Positions 1 through 9,895 of a stretch of DNA of 64,000 bases are shown one piece after another. The stretch is taken from assembly GCF_001280225.1 (NCBI RefSeq), contig NZ_CP009253.1:564165-628164 (forward strand), in the 5' to 3' direction. The stretch is from Buchnera aphidicola (Aphis glycines). Lineage in GTDB: Bacteria; Pseudomonadota; Gammaproteobacteria; Enterobacterales; Enterobacteriaceae. The notes beneath the pieces were generated by a model that worked only from the letters and a program-made list of their open reading frames with translations, ran no database searches and was not told where the DNA came from. Position 1 is the stretch's first letter, and every line of letters starts with the position of its first letter. The translations under genes were made by a program, and so were the position numbers.

Positions 1-471
1 GGTAGTAAAAAAATTACCAATATGAATCTTAACATTCATTTTTTTTGCAAATAAAAATGCGTTATAAGCGATATTAAAATCTGCAATAGCAGCGTAATCA
101 TGATTTTGAAAGCGTATTCTATTAAATTTTGAATCTGTAGAAGCGCCTAACCCAATAACAATATCACGTAATTTTATATCATCTCGTACAGCTCCACAAG
201 TTCCTATTCGAATAATCTTTTTTACATTATATTCTACTATTAGCTCTCTAACATATAGAGCAGCAGATGGTATTCCTATACCATGACTCATAACGGAAAC
301 TTTTTTATTTTTGTAATATCCTGTATAAGCTAGCATTAATCGCGTTTTATTCACTTGCTTGTAATCATTGAAATAATTTTCAGCAATATATTTTGCTCTT
401 ATAGGATCGCCAGGCATTAAAATGATATCTGAAAAATCATTTTTTTTACTATTAATATGGAAAGTAGACAC
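1..471 (-). CDS. deoD: Purine nucleoside phosphorylase DeoD, 3' part outside the window
   Basis: Phosphorolysis of purine (deoxy)nucleosides to base and (deoxy)ribose-1-phosphate in the cytoplasm. The visible 157 codons align with E. coli DeoD from its N-terminus: MPGDP near residue 19, SHGIGIPSA near 60, GTCGA near 90, and DHDF-like RFQNHDY near 120. The start is read as GTG at 471 because the AAGGA box lies about 7 bases upstream and no ATG is available; the second residue onward then matches the family. The C-terminal third, with the active-site Asp, lies beyond base 1. It is 31 bases downstream of deoB on the same strand, as the deo operon predicts. Confidence 0.93.
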   Translation of the reverse strand, partial: MSTFHINSKKNDFSDIILMPGDPIRAKYIAENYFNDYKQVNKTRLMLAYTGYYKNKKVSVMSHGIGIPSAALYVRELIVEYNVKKIIRIGTCGAVRDDIKLRDIVIGLGASTDSKFNRIRFQNHDYAAIADFNIAYNAFLFAKKMNVKIHIGNFFTT

Positions 472-502
472 TTATTTTTCCTTACTTTTAAAATAAACAT
501 TT

Positions 503-1735
503 TTATAACATACATTTGCCATATTGCATTTCTGATAATGAAAAATATTTTGCAATTGTTTGTCCTATATCAGAAAAAGTTTTACGATGACCTAAAAAAT
601 TTATCTTTTTATCAGGAGAATAAATTAATATAGGAACATTTTCTCTGGTATGATCCGTTCCTATCCAAGTAGGATCGCATCCGTGATCTGCAGTAATAAT
701 AAATAAGTCTTGTCCTTTAACTAAATTAATCATATCAGCTAACTTGTAATCAAAAAATTCTAAACCTTTAGCATATCCAGAAACATCACGACGATGACCC
801 CAAACAGAATCAAAATCTACAAAATTAGTAAATACAATAGTATTATTTTTTGCTGATTTCATTTCATTGATAGTTATATTGCACAATTCTTCTAATCCAA
901 AAGATTTTATACTTTTACTAATCCCTATACCTGCATAAATATCTGAAATTTTTCCTATTCCAATTACCTCTCCTTGTTTTTCAATTATTAATTTTTCCAT
1001 CACAGTAATAGAAGGAGGTTGTATAGATAAATCTACTCTATTTTTTGTTCTCTTAAAATTTGATTTATTGTTTCCGATAAAGGGACGAGCTATAACTCGT
1101 GCTATTTTAAATTGATTTTCATCTAACAAATTTCGAATTTTTTTGCATAATTTATAAAGCTTAGACAATCCAAAAATATTCTCGTGGCATGCTACTTGAA
1201 ACACAGAATCAGATGATGTATATAAAATTGGTTTACCAGTTGCAATATGTTCCTCACCTAATTCTGTAATGATTTCTGTTCCAGACGCATGACAATTACC
1301 AAGAATACCAGGTAATTTAAAATGTTTTATAATTTTATCTATTAAAATACTTGGAAATGCGTCATTAAATTTTTTAAAATAATACCACTCATCTAGAACT
1401 GGAACTCCAGCTATTTCCCAATGCCCAGAAGTAGTATCTTTTCCTGAAGAAATTTCACTAGCAAAACCATAACTTGCAATAATTTTAGATTTATTACATG
1501 TCTCATGAAAACCTAAAGGATATTTTCCTGTTGCAGATTTATATGCTTGAATTATTCCTAATTTTATTAAATTAGGGATTTTTAAACATCCATCTCTTTC
1601 TTTATTAGCTTGACCTAAAAAACATTTCTCCGCTATATGTCCAAATGTATCAGAACCGTAATCATTAAACTTGTGAGAATCAATACTTGATCCAATTCCA
1701 AAAGAATCTAAAATCATCAAGAAAACACGCTTCAT
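503..1735 (-). CDS. deoB: Phosphopentomutase DeoB
   Basis: Interconverts (deoxy)ribose-1-phosphate and -5-phosphate, linking nucleoside salvage with the pentose pool. The 410-residue product has the family length. It begins with the metal-binding MILDSFGIG (residues 7-15), carries SGKDTTSGHWE near residue 98-108, with the phospho-accepting Thr region, and ends with the alkaline-phosphatase-superfamily metal motifs ITADHGCDPTW and TDHTREN (about residues 345-365). It precedes deoD in the same direction with a 31-base gap, so the two are probably co-transcribed. deoC and deoA are not adjacent. Confidence 0.96.
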   Translation of the reverse strand: MKRVFLMILDSFGIGSSIDSHKFNDYGSDTFGHIAEKCFLGQANKERDGCLKIPNLIKLGIIQAYKSATGKYPLGFHETCNKSKIIASYGFASEISSGKDTTSGHWEIAGVPVLDEWYYFKKFNDAFPSILIDKIIKHFKLPGILGNCHASGTEIITELGEEHIATGKPILYTSSDSVFQVACHENIFGLSKLYKLCKKIRNLLDENQFKIARVIARPFIGNNKSNFKRTKNRVDLSIQPPSITVMEKLIIEKQGEVIGIGKISDIYAGIGISKSIKSFGLEELCNITINEMKSAKNNTIVFTNFVDFDSVWGHRRDVSGYAKGLEFFDYKLADMINLVKGQDLFIITADHGCDPTWIGTDHTRENVPILIYSPDKKINFLGHRKTFSDIGQTIAKYFSLSEMQYGKCML

Positions 1736-1771
1736 TTCGAATACCTAAAATAAATTAAAATATATTTATAT

Positions 1772-3358
1772 TTACTGCTCTCTTATTGAATTAAAATTAA
1801 TATCAACATATCGAGACATTGCTATTTCTAAATTTGCTTTATTAGGCGCTAAATATGTTAAGTTATTAAAACTATCTAATGCTAAATAAGATTTATTTTT
1901 ATTTACAAAAATATCAATATTTTTTTGATCATTGGATTTAATCCAGCGAGCAAATTTAACATTAATTTTTTCGTATATCACATCTATTTTATATTCAATT
2001 TTTAAACGTTGAATTACCACGTCAAACTGTAATATACCAATAGCACCTAAAATTAAATAATTATTGTTAAAAGGATAAAAAACTTGTATTGTACCTTCTT
2101 CTGACAATTGCATTAAACCTTTTTTTAATTGTTTTTGTTTTAACGGGTTTTTTAAAAAAATTCGACGAAATATTTCTGGAGCAAAACTAGGAATTCCAAT
2201 AAAATTAATATCTTCCCCTTCTGTAAAAGAATCTCCAATCTTAATTGTCCCATGATTATGTATACCAATAATATCTCCAGGGTATGCTGTTTTTATGTAA
2301 AATCTATCTCCCGCTATAAAATAAAATGCGTCTGAAACAATAATATTTTTTTTTATTCTAATATGTCTTAATTTCATACCTGGTATATATTTTCCGGATA
2401 CAATTCTAATAAAAGCTATACGATCGTGATGCTTTAAATCCATATTAGCTTGAATTTTAAATACAAAACCTGTAAATTTTTTTTCTTCAGGTTTTACTTT
2501 TCTTTTATTACTAATCCGATAAGTAGGTGAAGGAGCCCATTTTATTAAGCTTTCTAATATATGATCAATGCCAAAATTACTTAATGCACTACCAAAAAAA
2601 ACAGGTGTAATGATGTTTTTTAAAAAATTTTTTTTATTAAAATTCGAATATACATGACTAATCAATTTTAATTCTTCATCAATATTTAAAGTTAAATCTA
2701 AACTAATATATTTATCTAATAAACTTTTTTTAAAATCATGCAAATCTACTTTAAAAATTTTAGTTTTTTCTGATTTATTATATAAATAAATCAATTTTTC
2801 ATCTAGATGAATAACACCTTTAAAACGATTACCGCAACTAATAGGCCAAGTAATAGGCACACAAAATAATTTTAATTCTTTTTCAATTTGATCTAAAATT
2901 TCTATTGGTTCAAGACTATCGCGATCTAATTTATTAACAAATGTAATAACCGGCGTTTGATGTAATCGACTTACATTCATTAATTTTTTTGTTCTTTCTT
3001 CTATCCCTTTAGCAGCATCAATAACTAACAAACAACAATCTACTGCGGTAAGAATACGATACGTATCTTCTGAAAAATCTTGATGACCAGGAGTGTCTAA
3101 TAAATTAACTAAAATATTTTTATATTGAAATTGCATAACAGATGTTGTAATAGAAATACCACGATCTTTTTCAATTTGCATCCAGTCTGATGTAGCGTAT
3201 TTCCCACTTCCTCTTGCTTTTACTGTTCCAGAAGTATGTAATACTTTTCCTAAAAGTAACATTTTTTCTGTAACAGTTGTTTTTCCGGCGTCAGGATGGG
3301 AGATAATAGCAAAAGTACGTCTTTTTTTTATTGATAATTTATCATTTAAATTACACAT
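1772..3358 (-). CDS. prfC: Peptide chain release factor 3 (RF3)
   Basis: GTPase that removes RF1/RF2 from the ribosome after peptide release. The 528 residues match the usual length. The translation-factor G domain shows the P-loop SHPDAGKTT (about residues 20-28), the switch region DRGISITTS, DTPGHQD near residue 89 and NKLD near 142. Domains II and III follow, with the conserved GAIGILQFDVV near residue 435. It lies upstream of deoB on the same strand, 36 bases away. Its upstream gap (3359-3540) is shared with the divergent ansA and must hold both promoters. Confidence 0.96.
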   Translation of the reverse strand: MCNLNDKLSIKKRRTFAIISHPDAGKTTVTEKMLLLGKVLHTSGTVKARGSGKYATSDWMQIEKDRGISITTSVMQFQYKNILVNLLDTPGHQDFSEDTYRILTAVDCCLLVIDAAKGIEERTKKLMNVSRLHQTPVITFVNKLDRDSLEPIEILDQIEKELKLFCVPITWPISCGNRFKGVIHLDEKLIYLYNKSEKTKIFKVDLHDFKKSLLDKYISLDLTLNIDEELKLISHVYSNFNKKNFLKNIITPVFFGSALSNFGIDHILESLIKWAPSPTYRISNKRKVKPEEKKFTGFVFKIQANMDLKHHDRIAFIRIVSGKYIPGMKLRHIRIKKNIIVSDAFYFIAGDRFYIKTAYPGDIIGIHNHGTIKIGDSFTEGEDINFIGIPSFAPEIFRRIFLKNPLKQKQLKKGLMQLSEEGTIQVFYPFNNNYLILGAIGILQFDVVIQRLKIEYKIDVIYEKINVKFARWIKSNDQKNIDIFVNKNKSYLALDSFNNLTYLAPNKANLEIAMSRYVDINFNSIREQ

Positions 3359-3540
3359 ATATACTCTATTAAAATAATTTTTTTTCGAAAATCTGATATA
3401 AATTAAAAATATATTTATTCTAACCTGTATATCTTGTTAAATATAAAACATTTTTAAAATAAATACATGGGTATAAATTAAATTATATGCAATAATGAGA
3501 ATATTTATAATTAAATTATAAATGATAAAAGAGTTTTTGC

Positions 3541-4557
3541 ATGACAAAAAAAAATATATATATCGCATATACAGGCGGAACTATTGGAATGAAAAAATCG
3601 AATAATGGATATATTCCTATAGCCGGTTACTTCAAAAAAAAATTAACTAAAATGCCAGAATTTTATAGCCCAGAAATTCCAAATTTTATTATTAAAGAAT
3701 ATAACCCACTAATTGATTCTGCGAATATGAGTCCAATAGAATGGCAAAAAATTGCAAATGATATTAAAAAAAAATACTATCAATATGATGGATTTATTGT
3801 GATTCATGGAACAGACACTATGGCATATACTGCTTCAGCATTATCTTTTATTTTAGAGAATTTGAAAAAACCAATTATTATTACTGGATCTCAAATTCCT
3901 ATTGCAACGATTCGATCAGATGGACGTCAAAATTTACTAAATTCACTATTAATTATCGCAAATTATCCTATTCACGAAGTCACTGTGTTTTTTAATAATA
4001 AATTATATAGAGGCAATCGAACGACTAAATCTAACGCTAATGGTTTTAACGCATTCTCATCTCCTAATATCGCCCCTTTATTAGAAATGGGAATTAATAT
4101 TCATTATTTATGCAAAAATAAGTTTTATAAAAAACAAAAAAAACTAAAAGTATATAAAATTATACCTCAACCTATCAGCATTATTAGCATCTACCCTGGG
4201 ATTTCTAGTGAAATTTTAAAAAATTTTTTATTACACCCGGTAAAAGCATTAATTTTATGCACATACGGAGTTGGAAATGCTCCTCAAAACAAAAAGTTTT
4301 TAAATGAATTATATATTGCTCACAAAAAAAACATTATTATAATTAATCTCACACAATGTGCATCTGGACATGTTAATATGAACGGATATGCTACAGGCAA
4401 TACACTTAAGAAAATTGGAGTTATTAGTGGTTACGATTTAACAATTGAAGCTGCTGTCACGAAATTACACTTTTTACTTAGTCAAGAAATTTCAGTAAAA
4501 AAAGTTCGGAGACAAATGCAAAATAATTTACGTGGCGAATTAACAAATTATTTATAA
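3541..4557 (+). CDS. ansA: L-asparaginase I (cytoplasmic)
   Basis: Hydrolyses asparagine to aspartate and ammonia; asparagine is abundant in aphid phloem diet, though that link is inference. The 338-residue product follows E. coli AnsA over its full length. It has the nucleophile motif YTGGTIGMK at residues 10-18 and the second catalytic segment HGTDTMAYTAS near residue 88-98. There is no signal peptide, which fits the cytoplasmic type I enzyme rather than periplasmic AnsB. It is convergent with nfuA, 34 bases away, without an obvious terminator hairpin. Confidence 0.95.
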   Translation: MTKKNIYIAYTGGTIGMKKSNNGYIPIAGYFKKKLTKMPEFYSPEIPNFIIKEYNPLIDSANMSPIEWQKIANDIKKKYYQYDGFIVIHGTDTMAYTASALSFILENLKKPIIITGSQIPIATIRSDGRQNLLNSLLIIANYPIHEVTVFFNNKLYRGNRTTKSNANGFNAFSSPNIAPLLEMGINIHYLCKNKFYKKQKKLKVYKIIPQPISIISIYPGISSEILKNFLLHPVKALILCTYGVGNAPQNKKFLNELYIAHKKNIIIINLTQCASGHVNMNGYATGNTLKKIGVISGYDLTIEAAVTKLHFLLSQEISVKKVRRQMQNNLRGELTNYL

Positions 4558-4591
4558 TTTTAAAATAAATATAGCTATTCAAAAAATTTTT

Positions 4592-5167
4592 TTAATAAAA
4601 AGAATGATTTCCATGTAAATGTTGAGTTTGATCAATTACTTTTTTTATCTCAGGAAAAAAAGATAATATTTTTTTTTCAACCATTTCTTTTAAAGTCATT
4701 CCTATCATTGAACATCCATTGCATCCTCCACTAAATTCTATGAAAGCTATATGATCCTGAGAAATATTGATTAAATTTACTTTTCCACCATGCAGTGATA
4801 ACTGAGGATTGATTTCCGTATTTAAAAAATTTTTTATTTTTTCTACTGTAGAACATTTTTTATGTATAATATTTTTTCTGGCATAAGGAGCTGTAAAAGT
4901 TAACTGTGTAGTTAATTTATCCACTAATAAATCAATATTAGAATTTTTTAAAAAAGGAATAATAGATTTATTAACATAAACACAAAAATTATTATACTCT
5001 AACTTAATATCATGTTCAGCTATTTCATCTATACTGCAATAAGCCACTCTGCATTCTGCATTTGTCATACCAGGATTAACAATAAAAACACGAATTTGAG
5101 TTCCTATTGGTTCTTTGGATAAAAGTGATAAAAAATAATTTTGAGCTTGATCAGAAATTTTAATCAT
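4592..5167 (-). CDS. nfuA: Fe-S biogenesis protein NfuA
   Basis: Carrier that holds a [4Fe-4S] cluster at a dimer interface and passes it to target enzymes. The 191 residues include the A-type-like N-terminal domain (about 1-95), whose cluster-binding cysteines are degenerate as in E. coli, and the C-terminal Nfu domain with CNGCSM near residue 149-154. The C-terminal HLHGNHSFY parallels the E. coli ending. With iscA absent from the isc cluster at 57-61.6 kb, this carrier may bear more of the Fe-S delivery load; that is inference. Confidence 0.95.
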   Translation of the reverse strand: MIKISDQAQNYFLSLLSKEPIGTQIRVFIVNPGMTNAECRVAYCSIDEIAEHDIKLEYNNFCVYVNKSIIPFLKNSNIDLLVDKLTTQLTFTAPYARKNIIHKKCSTVEKIKNFLNTEINPQLSLHGGKVNLINISQDHIAFIEFSGGCNGCSMIGMTLKEMVEKKILSFFPEIKKVIDQTQHLHGNHSFY

Positions 5168-5300
5168 AATAATTTTTTTTAATATGTTATAATTGACTTA
5201 AATTATGAATTTATTATGATAATATTACTAATTAATTATTGTAAATACAAGATAATTATAATTTAATATTTTACGTAAAATATTTTTAATGTTAAAAATA

Positions 5301-6077
5301 ATGAAAAAATTTACTTGGAAAGTGCTAGGAAATGGAAAAAACAATCTAATTATACTAAATGGATGGGGAATGAATTATAAAATATGGTTTTTTATAATTC
5401 AAGAACTTAGTTCATATTTTAGACTACATTTAATTGACTTGCCTGGAATAGGAATAAATAAAAATCTTAATCCTACTAACATGCAAAAAACAATTGAAAT
5501 TTTAAATTTTTGTATGCCTAAAAACTCTATTTATTTAGGATGGTCACTAGGAGGTTTAATTGCAACTAATTTTGCTTTATTGCATCCTAAAAAAACTTTA
5601 GGATTAATTAGTGTATCATCTTCACCTTACTTTATAAAACAAAAAAACTGGCCAGGAATAGAAAAAAGAGATTTATATCATATATACAATAATTTGTTAA
5701 ATCAATATCAAAAAACAATAAATAATTTTTTGTTTTTTCAAACATCACAAGAAAGAAAACATTTACAAGATTTAAAAACATTAAAAACAATTTTATCTGG
5801 TGAAAATCATATACCTAATCAAACAACATTAAAAAAAGGATTGGAAATATTATTATCAGTTGATTTAAGATGTACAGTATCCATGATTAAAGTTCCATTT
5901 CTGCGTATATATGGAACTTTAGATACTTTAGTTCCAAAAAAAATTTCAAGTTTTATGGACTTAATATGTCCTAAAAGTACTTCTATTATTATAGAAAAAG
6001 CAGGTCATACACCATTTATTTCACATAAAAAAGAATTTTGTTCTATTTTATTAGAATATTTTTCCAAACAAATATAA
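5301..6077 (+). CDS. bioH: Pimeloyl-[ACP] methyl ester esterase BioH
   Basis: Serine hydrolase that demethylates pimeloyl-ACP methyl ester, closing the first stage of biotin synthesis. Starting at the second ATG (5301) makes the distance to the GWG motif 23 residues, exactly as in E. coli; a start at 5289 would add four residues. Nucleophile Ser82 lies in GWSLGG, the Asp in YGTLDTLVP near 207 and the His in GHTPFISH near 235. One oddity: the usual His-Gly-Trp-Gly oxyanion motif reads NGWG. No strong ribosome binding site precedes either start. It stands alone between nfuA (divergent) and ssb (convergent). Confidence 0.9.
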   Translation: MKKFTWKVLGNGKNNLIILNGWGMNYKIWFFIIQELSSYFRLHLIDLPGIGINKNLNPTNMQKTIEILNFCMPKNSIYLGWSLGGLIATNFALLHPKKTLGLISVSSSPYFIKQKNWPGIEKRDLYHIYNNLLNQYQKTINNFLFFQTSQERKHLQDLKTLKTILSGENHIPNQTTLKKGLEILLSVDLRCTVSMIKVPFLRIYGTLDTLVPKKISSFMDLICPKSTSIIIEKAGHTPFISHKKEFCSILLEYFSKQI

Positions 6078-6107
6078 AATACTAATCAAAATAATATTTA
6101 AATATCT

Positions 6108-6124
6108 GCCCCAAAAAATGGGGC
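6108..6124. terminator. Short GC hairpin between convergent bioH and ssb
   Basis: GCCCC, a seven-base AT loop and GGGGC form a five-pair all-GC stem in a stretch that is otherwise almost pure A/T. It sits between the 3' ends of bioH and ssb. The usual U tract does not follow on either strand, so a role as bidirectional terminator is inferred from position only. Confidence 0.45.
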
Positions 6125-6149
6125 TAAATAAAACATGTTCTAAATTAAT

Positions 6150-6653
6150 TTAAAATGGAATTTCATCATCAAAATCTAGATCTGGAGAATTCATTTGCTC
6201 CTGTTTTAATTTATGTTTTTCTAAATTTTTAGATATTTCGGTAGTTTCTATATTTTTTGTTTTCAAAATATTATTATTTTCATGTATATTATGAGAATTA
6301 GAATTTCGGTTTCCAAGCATTTGCATTGTACCACCAATATTTACTATAATTTCTGTTGTATATCTATCAAAACCATTTTGGTCTTGCCATTTTCTTGTTT
6401 GAAGAGAACCTTCAATATATACTTGCGAACCCTTTCGTAAATATTCTCCAGCTATTTCAGCTAATTTTCCAAATAAAACAACTCTATGCCATTCTGTTTT
6501 TTCTTTATTTTCACCTGTATTTTTATCTTTCCAATTTTCTGAAGTTGCAAGTGTCATATTTACTACTGCATTGCCATTAGGCATATATCGTACTTCTGGG
6601 TCTTGACCTAAATGACCGATTAAAATTACCTTGTTTACACCTCGACTCGCCAT
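6150..6653 (-). CDS. ssb: Single-stranded DNA-binding protein
   Basis: Coats single-stranded DNA and recruits replication and repair proteins. The first ~110 residues are the OB fold, starting [20 protein letters not shown] with YMPNGNAV and [13 protein letters not shown] low-complexity Asn/Lys linker follows (about 115-155). The acidic tip ends DFDDEIPF, the partner-binding peptide that E. coli SSB ends with. Length is 167 residues against 178 in E. coli. uvrA, divergent to ssb in E. coli, is not present; the upstream side is a long gap. Confidence 0.97.
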   Translation of the reverse strand: MASRGVNKVILIGHLGQDPEVRYMPNGNAVVNMTLATSENWKDKNTGENKEKTEWHRVVLFGKLAEIAGEYLRKGSQVYIEGSLQTRKWQDQNGFDRYTTEIIVNIGGTMQMLGNRNSNSHNIHENNNILKTKNIETTEISKNLEKHKLKQEQMNSPDLDFDDEIPF

Positions 6654-7463
6654 AATAAAAACTCCATTCTAAATTAATTAACACTCATATGTACTAAATA
6701 ATATTTTTTATCATTTAAAATATATTTTAAATTTTTAACTAATTTTTTAATCAATCAATATCATTACTAATACAACATTTAATATACTTAGGTATAGTTT
6801 TTAAAGGTATTTAAATCTGCAATTGAATTATATTTTAATTAGAACATATATAATCAAAATACAAAGTTATATATTATAATAAATTTTTTATATTCCAAAT
6901 TTTTAAATTAATTATATAAGTTAAAATTATTTTTTTAAATAAATTTGTTGTTTATAATCATGCTAAATAAAATTTTTTATCTATTTCTATTCGAAATAAA
7001 CAAAATTTATGCAAATTCTAATAAAAATAAAAGACTCAATATATAAAATATCTAAACATTTATAAACATATAAAATATGATAAAATTATTTTAAACAAAG
7101 AATTATATAGAAAAGTTTTCAAATTCAAATTTCAATACTGGAAAGTTTATATTATAAATTAATATTCATCTTCAAATGAGTGTAAAAATAGATTTCAATA
7201 TTAATTATATTTTAAAAATCTTCCCTGAATACATATTCCGACATGTTATTAGTAAAAGTACAAATAAAAAATTTTTATTATCAATCAATTTTCAAATATA
7301 TATCTTAATAAAAAATTGAATAAAAAATATCAAAAAAGATATAAGGACAATGTTTTACATAATTTACCAGATATAAAGTAAATTTATCAGCTAATAGTTT
7401 ATTATTCTAATATTAGAATACAATTTCAAAGTCATTTGCTAAATAATGGTATATGTAATATAT
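6654..7463. other. Long intergenic gap between ssb and dnaB
   Basis: About 800 bases of very AT-rich sequence with no convincing open reading frame, tRNA or recognisable protein remnant on either strand. It lies between the divergent starts of ssb and dnaB and must contain both promoters. In E. coli uvrA is divergent from ssb, so decay of a lost gene is possible, but I could find no residual motif. The only structured element seen is a perfect palindrome at 7403-7420. Confidence 0.7.
7403..7420. repeat. Perfect 18-base palindrome upstream of dnaB
   Basis: TATTCTAATATTAGAATA is fully self-complementary and lies 43 bases before the preferred dnaB start. It could be an operator or a small mRNA hairpin; nothing in the sequence decides. 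Perfect palindromes of this length are moderately likely by chance in DNA this AT-rich. Confidence 0.4.
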
Positions 7464-8843
7464 ATGGGTAAAAATAAGTTATATTTAAATCAAATTAATA
7501 GATTAAAAATTCCTCCACATTCAATAGAAGCCGAACAATCAGTACTTGGCGGATTGATGTTAGATAATGAACAGTGGGATACAGTTTCAGAGCATGTAGT
7601 TGCTGACGATTTTTTTAGCAAACCACATCGTTTAATATTTCAAGAAATGCAACAATTATTAAACTCAGGGCATCCAATTGACTTAATTACATTATCTGAA
7701 TCTTTAGAGCAAAAAGGAAAATTAGAAAGTGTCGGTCGATTTTCTTATTTAGCTGAGTTATCAAAAAATACTCCTAGTACTGCAAATATAACTGCTTATG
7801 CTGATATAGTAAGAGAACGTGCAATAGTAAGAGAAATGATATTAGTTGCTAATAAAATAGCAAACGCAGGATATGATACACAGGGTAGAAAAAGCGAAGA
7901 ACTTTTAGATTACGCAGAGTCGAGTGTTTTTAAAATAGCAGAAAAACGTTTTAAAAAAGATTCAGGCCCTAAAAATATTGAGAAAGTACTTGATGAAACA
8001 ATTAATAATATTGAAAAATTATTTTTATCTCCTAATGACGGAGTCACAGGAATAAATACGGGGTATCAAGATTTAAATAAAAAAACATCAGGCTTGCAAC
8101 GTTCTGAGCTGATAATTATAGCGGCTAGACCTTCTATGGGAAAAACAACTTTTGCAATGAATTTATGTGAAAATGCTGCTATGCTGTATGATAAACCAGT
8201 ATTAATTTTTAGTTTAGAAATGCCAGGAGAACAAATTATGACACGTATGTTAGCATCGTTATCTAGAGTCAATCAAGCACGTATAAGAACAGGTAAATTA
8301 AATGATGAAGATTGGTCTAGAATGTCAGGAACGATTAATGTTTTACTGAAAAAAAAGAATATCTATATAGATGATTCTTCAGCTCTTACACCAAGTGAAG
8401 TTCGTTCTAGAGCGCGGCGTATTTATCGTGAACATAACGGTTTAACTTTAATTATGGTAGATTATTTGCAACTGATGAGAGTGCCATCTCTTTCAGATAA
8501 TAGAACTCTTGAAATTGCTGAAATTTCAAGAACGTTAAAAGCGCTTGCGAAAGAACTGCAAGTTCCAGTAATTGCTTTATCACAATTAAATCGTTCTTTA
8601 GAACAGAGAGCGGATAAAAGACCAGTAAATTCAGATTTGAGAGAATCTGGTTCATTAGAACAAGATGCAGATTTAATAATGTTTATATATCGAGATGAAA
8701 TATATCATGAAAATAGCGATTTTAAAGGTATAGCAGAAATCATAATTGGAAAACAAAGAAACGGACCAATCGGGACAATTAGTTTAACTTTTAATGGACA
8801 TTGGTCTAGATTTGATAACTATTGCGCTCCTAAATATGATTAA
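7464..8843 (+). CDS. dnaB: Replicative DNA helicase DnaB
   Basis: Hexameric 5'-3' helicase at the replication fork. The N-terminal domain starts at KIPPHSIEAEQSVLGG, followed by the linker helix and the RecA-like domain with Walker A ARPSMGKTTFA (about residue 225), LIMVDYLQLMR (Walker B) and the QLNRSLEQRADKRP segment. The C-terminus matches E. coli to the end. The start at 7464 gives MGKNK, aligning with E. coli MAGNK; an in-frame ATG at 7446 would add six residues and neither has a clear ribosome binding site. Length is 459 residues against 471. Confidence 0.96.
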   Translation: MGKNKLYLNQINRLKIPPHSIEAEQSVLGGLMLDNEQWDTVSEHVVADDFFSKPHRLIFQEMQQLLNSGHPIDLITLSESLEQKGKLESVGRFSYLAELSKNTPSTANITAYADIVRERAIVREMILVANKIANAGYDTQGRKSEELLDYAESSVFKIAEKRFKKDSGPKNIEKVLDETINNIEKLFLSPNDGVTGINTGYQDLNKKTSGLQRSELIIIAARPSMGKTTFAMNLCENAAMLYDKPVLIFSLEMPGEQIMTRMLASLSRVNQARIRTGKLNDEDWSRMSGTINVLLKKKNIYIDDSSALTPSEVRSRARRIYREHNGLTLIMVDYLQLMRVPSLSDNRTLEIAEISRTLKALAKELQVPVIALSQLNRSLEQRADKRPVNSDLRESGSLEQDADLIMFIYRDEIYHENSDFKGIAEIIIGKQRNGPIGTISLTFNGHWSRFDNYCAPKYD

Positions 8844-8921
8844 TTTACAAGTTAACAAACACCATTTTAAATAAAAATTTTAATTATATCATCATAATTT
8901 TATATAAATGAAATTACAAAA

Positions 8922-9881
8922 ATGAATAAAAAAAAGATCTTAAAAATTGGAATTGTAATGGACCCAATTCAATTAATAAAAATTGAAAAAGACTCTAGTT
9001 TTGCTATTTTACTTGAAGCACAAAAAAGACATCATGAAATTTATTACATGGAATTAAATGATTTATATTTACAAAAAAATCATGCATATGCTAAAACACG
9101 TTTAATAAAAATACAAAAAAAAATCAATAACTACTTTAGTTTTATTCAAGAAAAAAATATTTTATTAAATCAATTAGATGTTATATTAATGCGAAAAGAT
9201 CCACCATTTAATATGGAATTTATATACGCAACTTATATCCTTGAGCGTGCAGAAGAAGCAGGCGTATTAATTATCAATAAACCAAAAAGTTTAAGAGATT
9301 GTAATGAAAAAATATTCGCCTCATTATTTTACAAATTTATACCAGATACATTAGTTACTAGAAATATATCTCAAATATATAATTTTTGGAAAAAACATAA
9401 AGATATCATTATTAAACCCTTAGATAGTATGGGTGGATCAAGTGTTTTTCGAATAAAAGAAGATGATGAAAACTTTATAGTAATAAGTGAAGTTATGACT
9501 AATTATGAAAAAAAATATTGCATGATTCAAACTTATTTGCCATCAGTCAAGGACGGAGACAAAAGAATATTAATTGTTAATGGGCAAATCATACCTTGGT
9601 GCATAGCTAGAATTCCTAAAAAAGGTGAAAATAGAGCAAATATAGCAGCTGGAGGTATAGCTAAAATAAGAAAATTGCACAAAAAAGATTGGGAAATAGC
9701 AAATTATTTATCTCCTATTTTACAAGAAAAAGGGCTTGTTTTTGTTGGATTAGATATTATAGGAGATAAATTAACTGAAATTAATATTACAAGTCCAACA
9801 TGTATTTGTGAAATTGAGTCGCATACAAATATTTCTGTTTCAGGTATGTTGTTAGATTATATTGAAAATCAAATATATTAA
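8922..9881 (+). CDS. gshB: Glutathione synthetase
   Basis: ATP-dependent joining of gamma-glutamylcysteine and glycine. The 319-residue protein is collinear with E. coli GshB: KIGIVMDPI at residues 7-15, ILMRKDPPF near 88, NKPKSLRDCNEK near 118, KPLDSMGGSSVFR near 165 (ATP-grasp loop) and VGLDIIGDKLTEINITSPTC near 275-295. It is followed after 14 bases by ruvX, the same order as in E. coli (gshB-yqgE-yqgF) with yqgE lost. The gene upstream, dnaB, ends 78 bases earlier. Confidence 0.96.
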   Translation: MNKKKILKIGIVMDPIQLIKIEKDSSFAILLEAQKRHHEIYYMELNDLYLQKNHAYAKTRLIKIQKKINNYFSFIQEKNILLNQLDVILMRKDPPFNMEFIYATYILERAEEAGVLIINKPKSLRDCNEKIFASLFYKFIPDTLVTRNISQIYNFWKKHKDIIIKPLDSMGGSSVFRIKEDDENFIVISEVMTNYEKKYCMIQTYLPSVKDGDKRILIVNGQIIPWCIARIPKKGENRANIAAGGIAKIRKLHKKDWEIANYLSPILQEKGLVFVGLDIIGDKLTEINITSPTCICEIESHTNISVSGMLLDYIENQIY

Positions 9882-9895
9882 TAGAGATAAAAATA

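Noticed and set aside
8066-8272. Minus-strand open frame inside dnaB
   Set aside because: It lies wholly within a strongly conserved gene on the other strand and its product has no recognisable features. Frames of this kind inside conserved genes were all left out.
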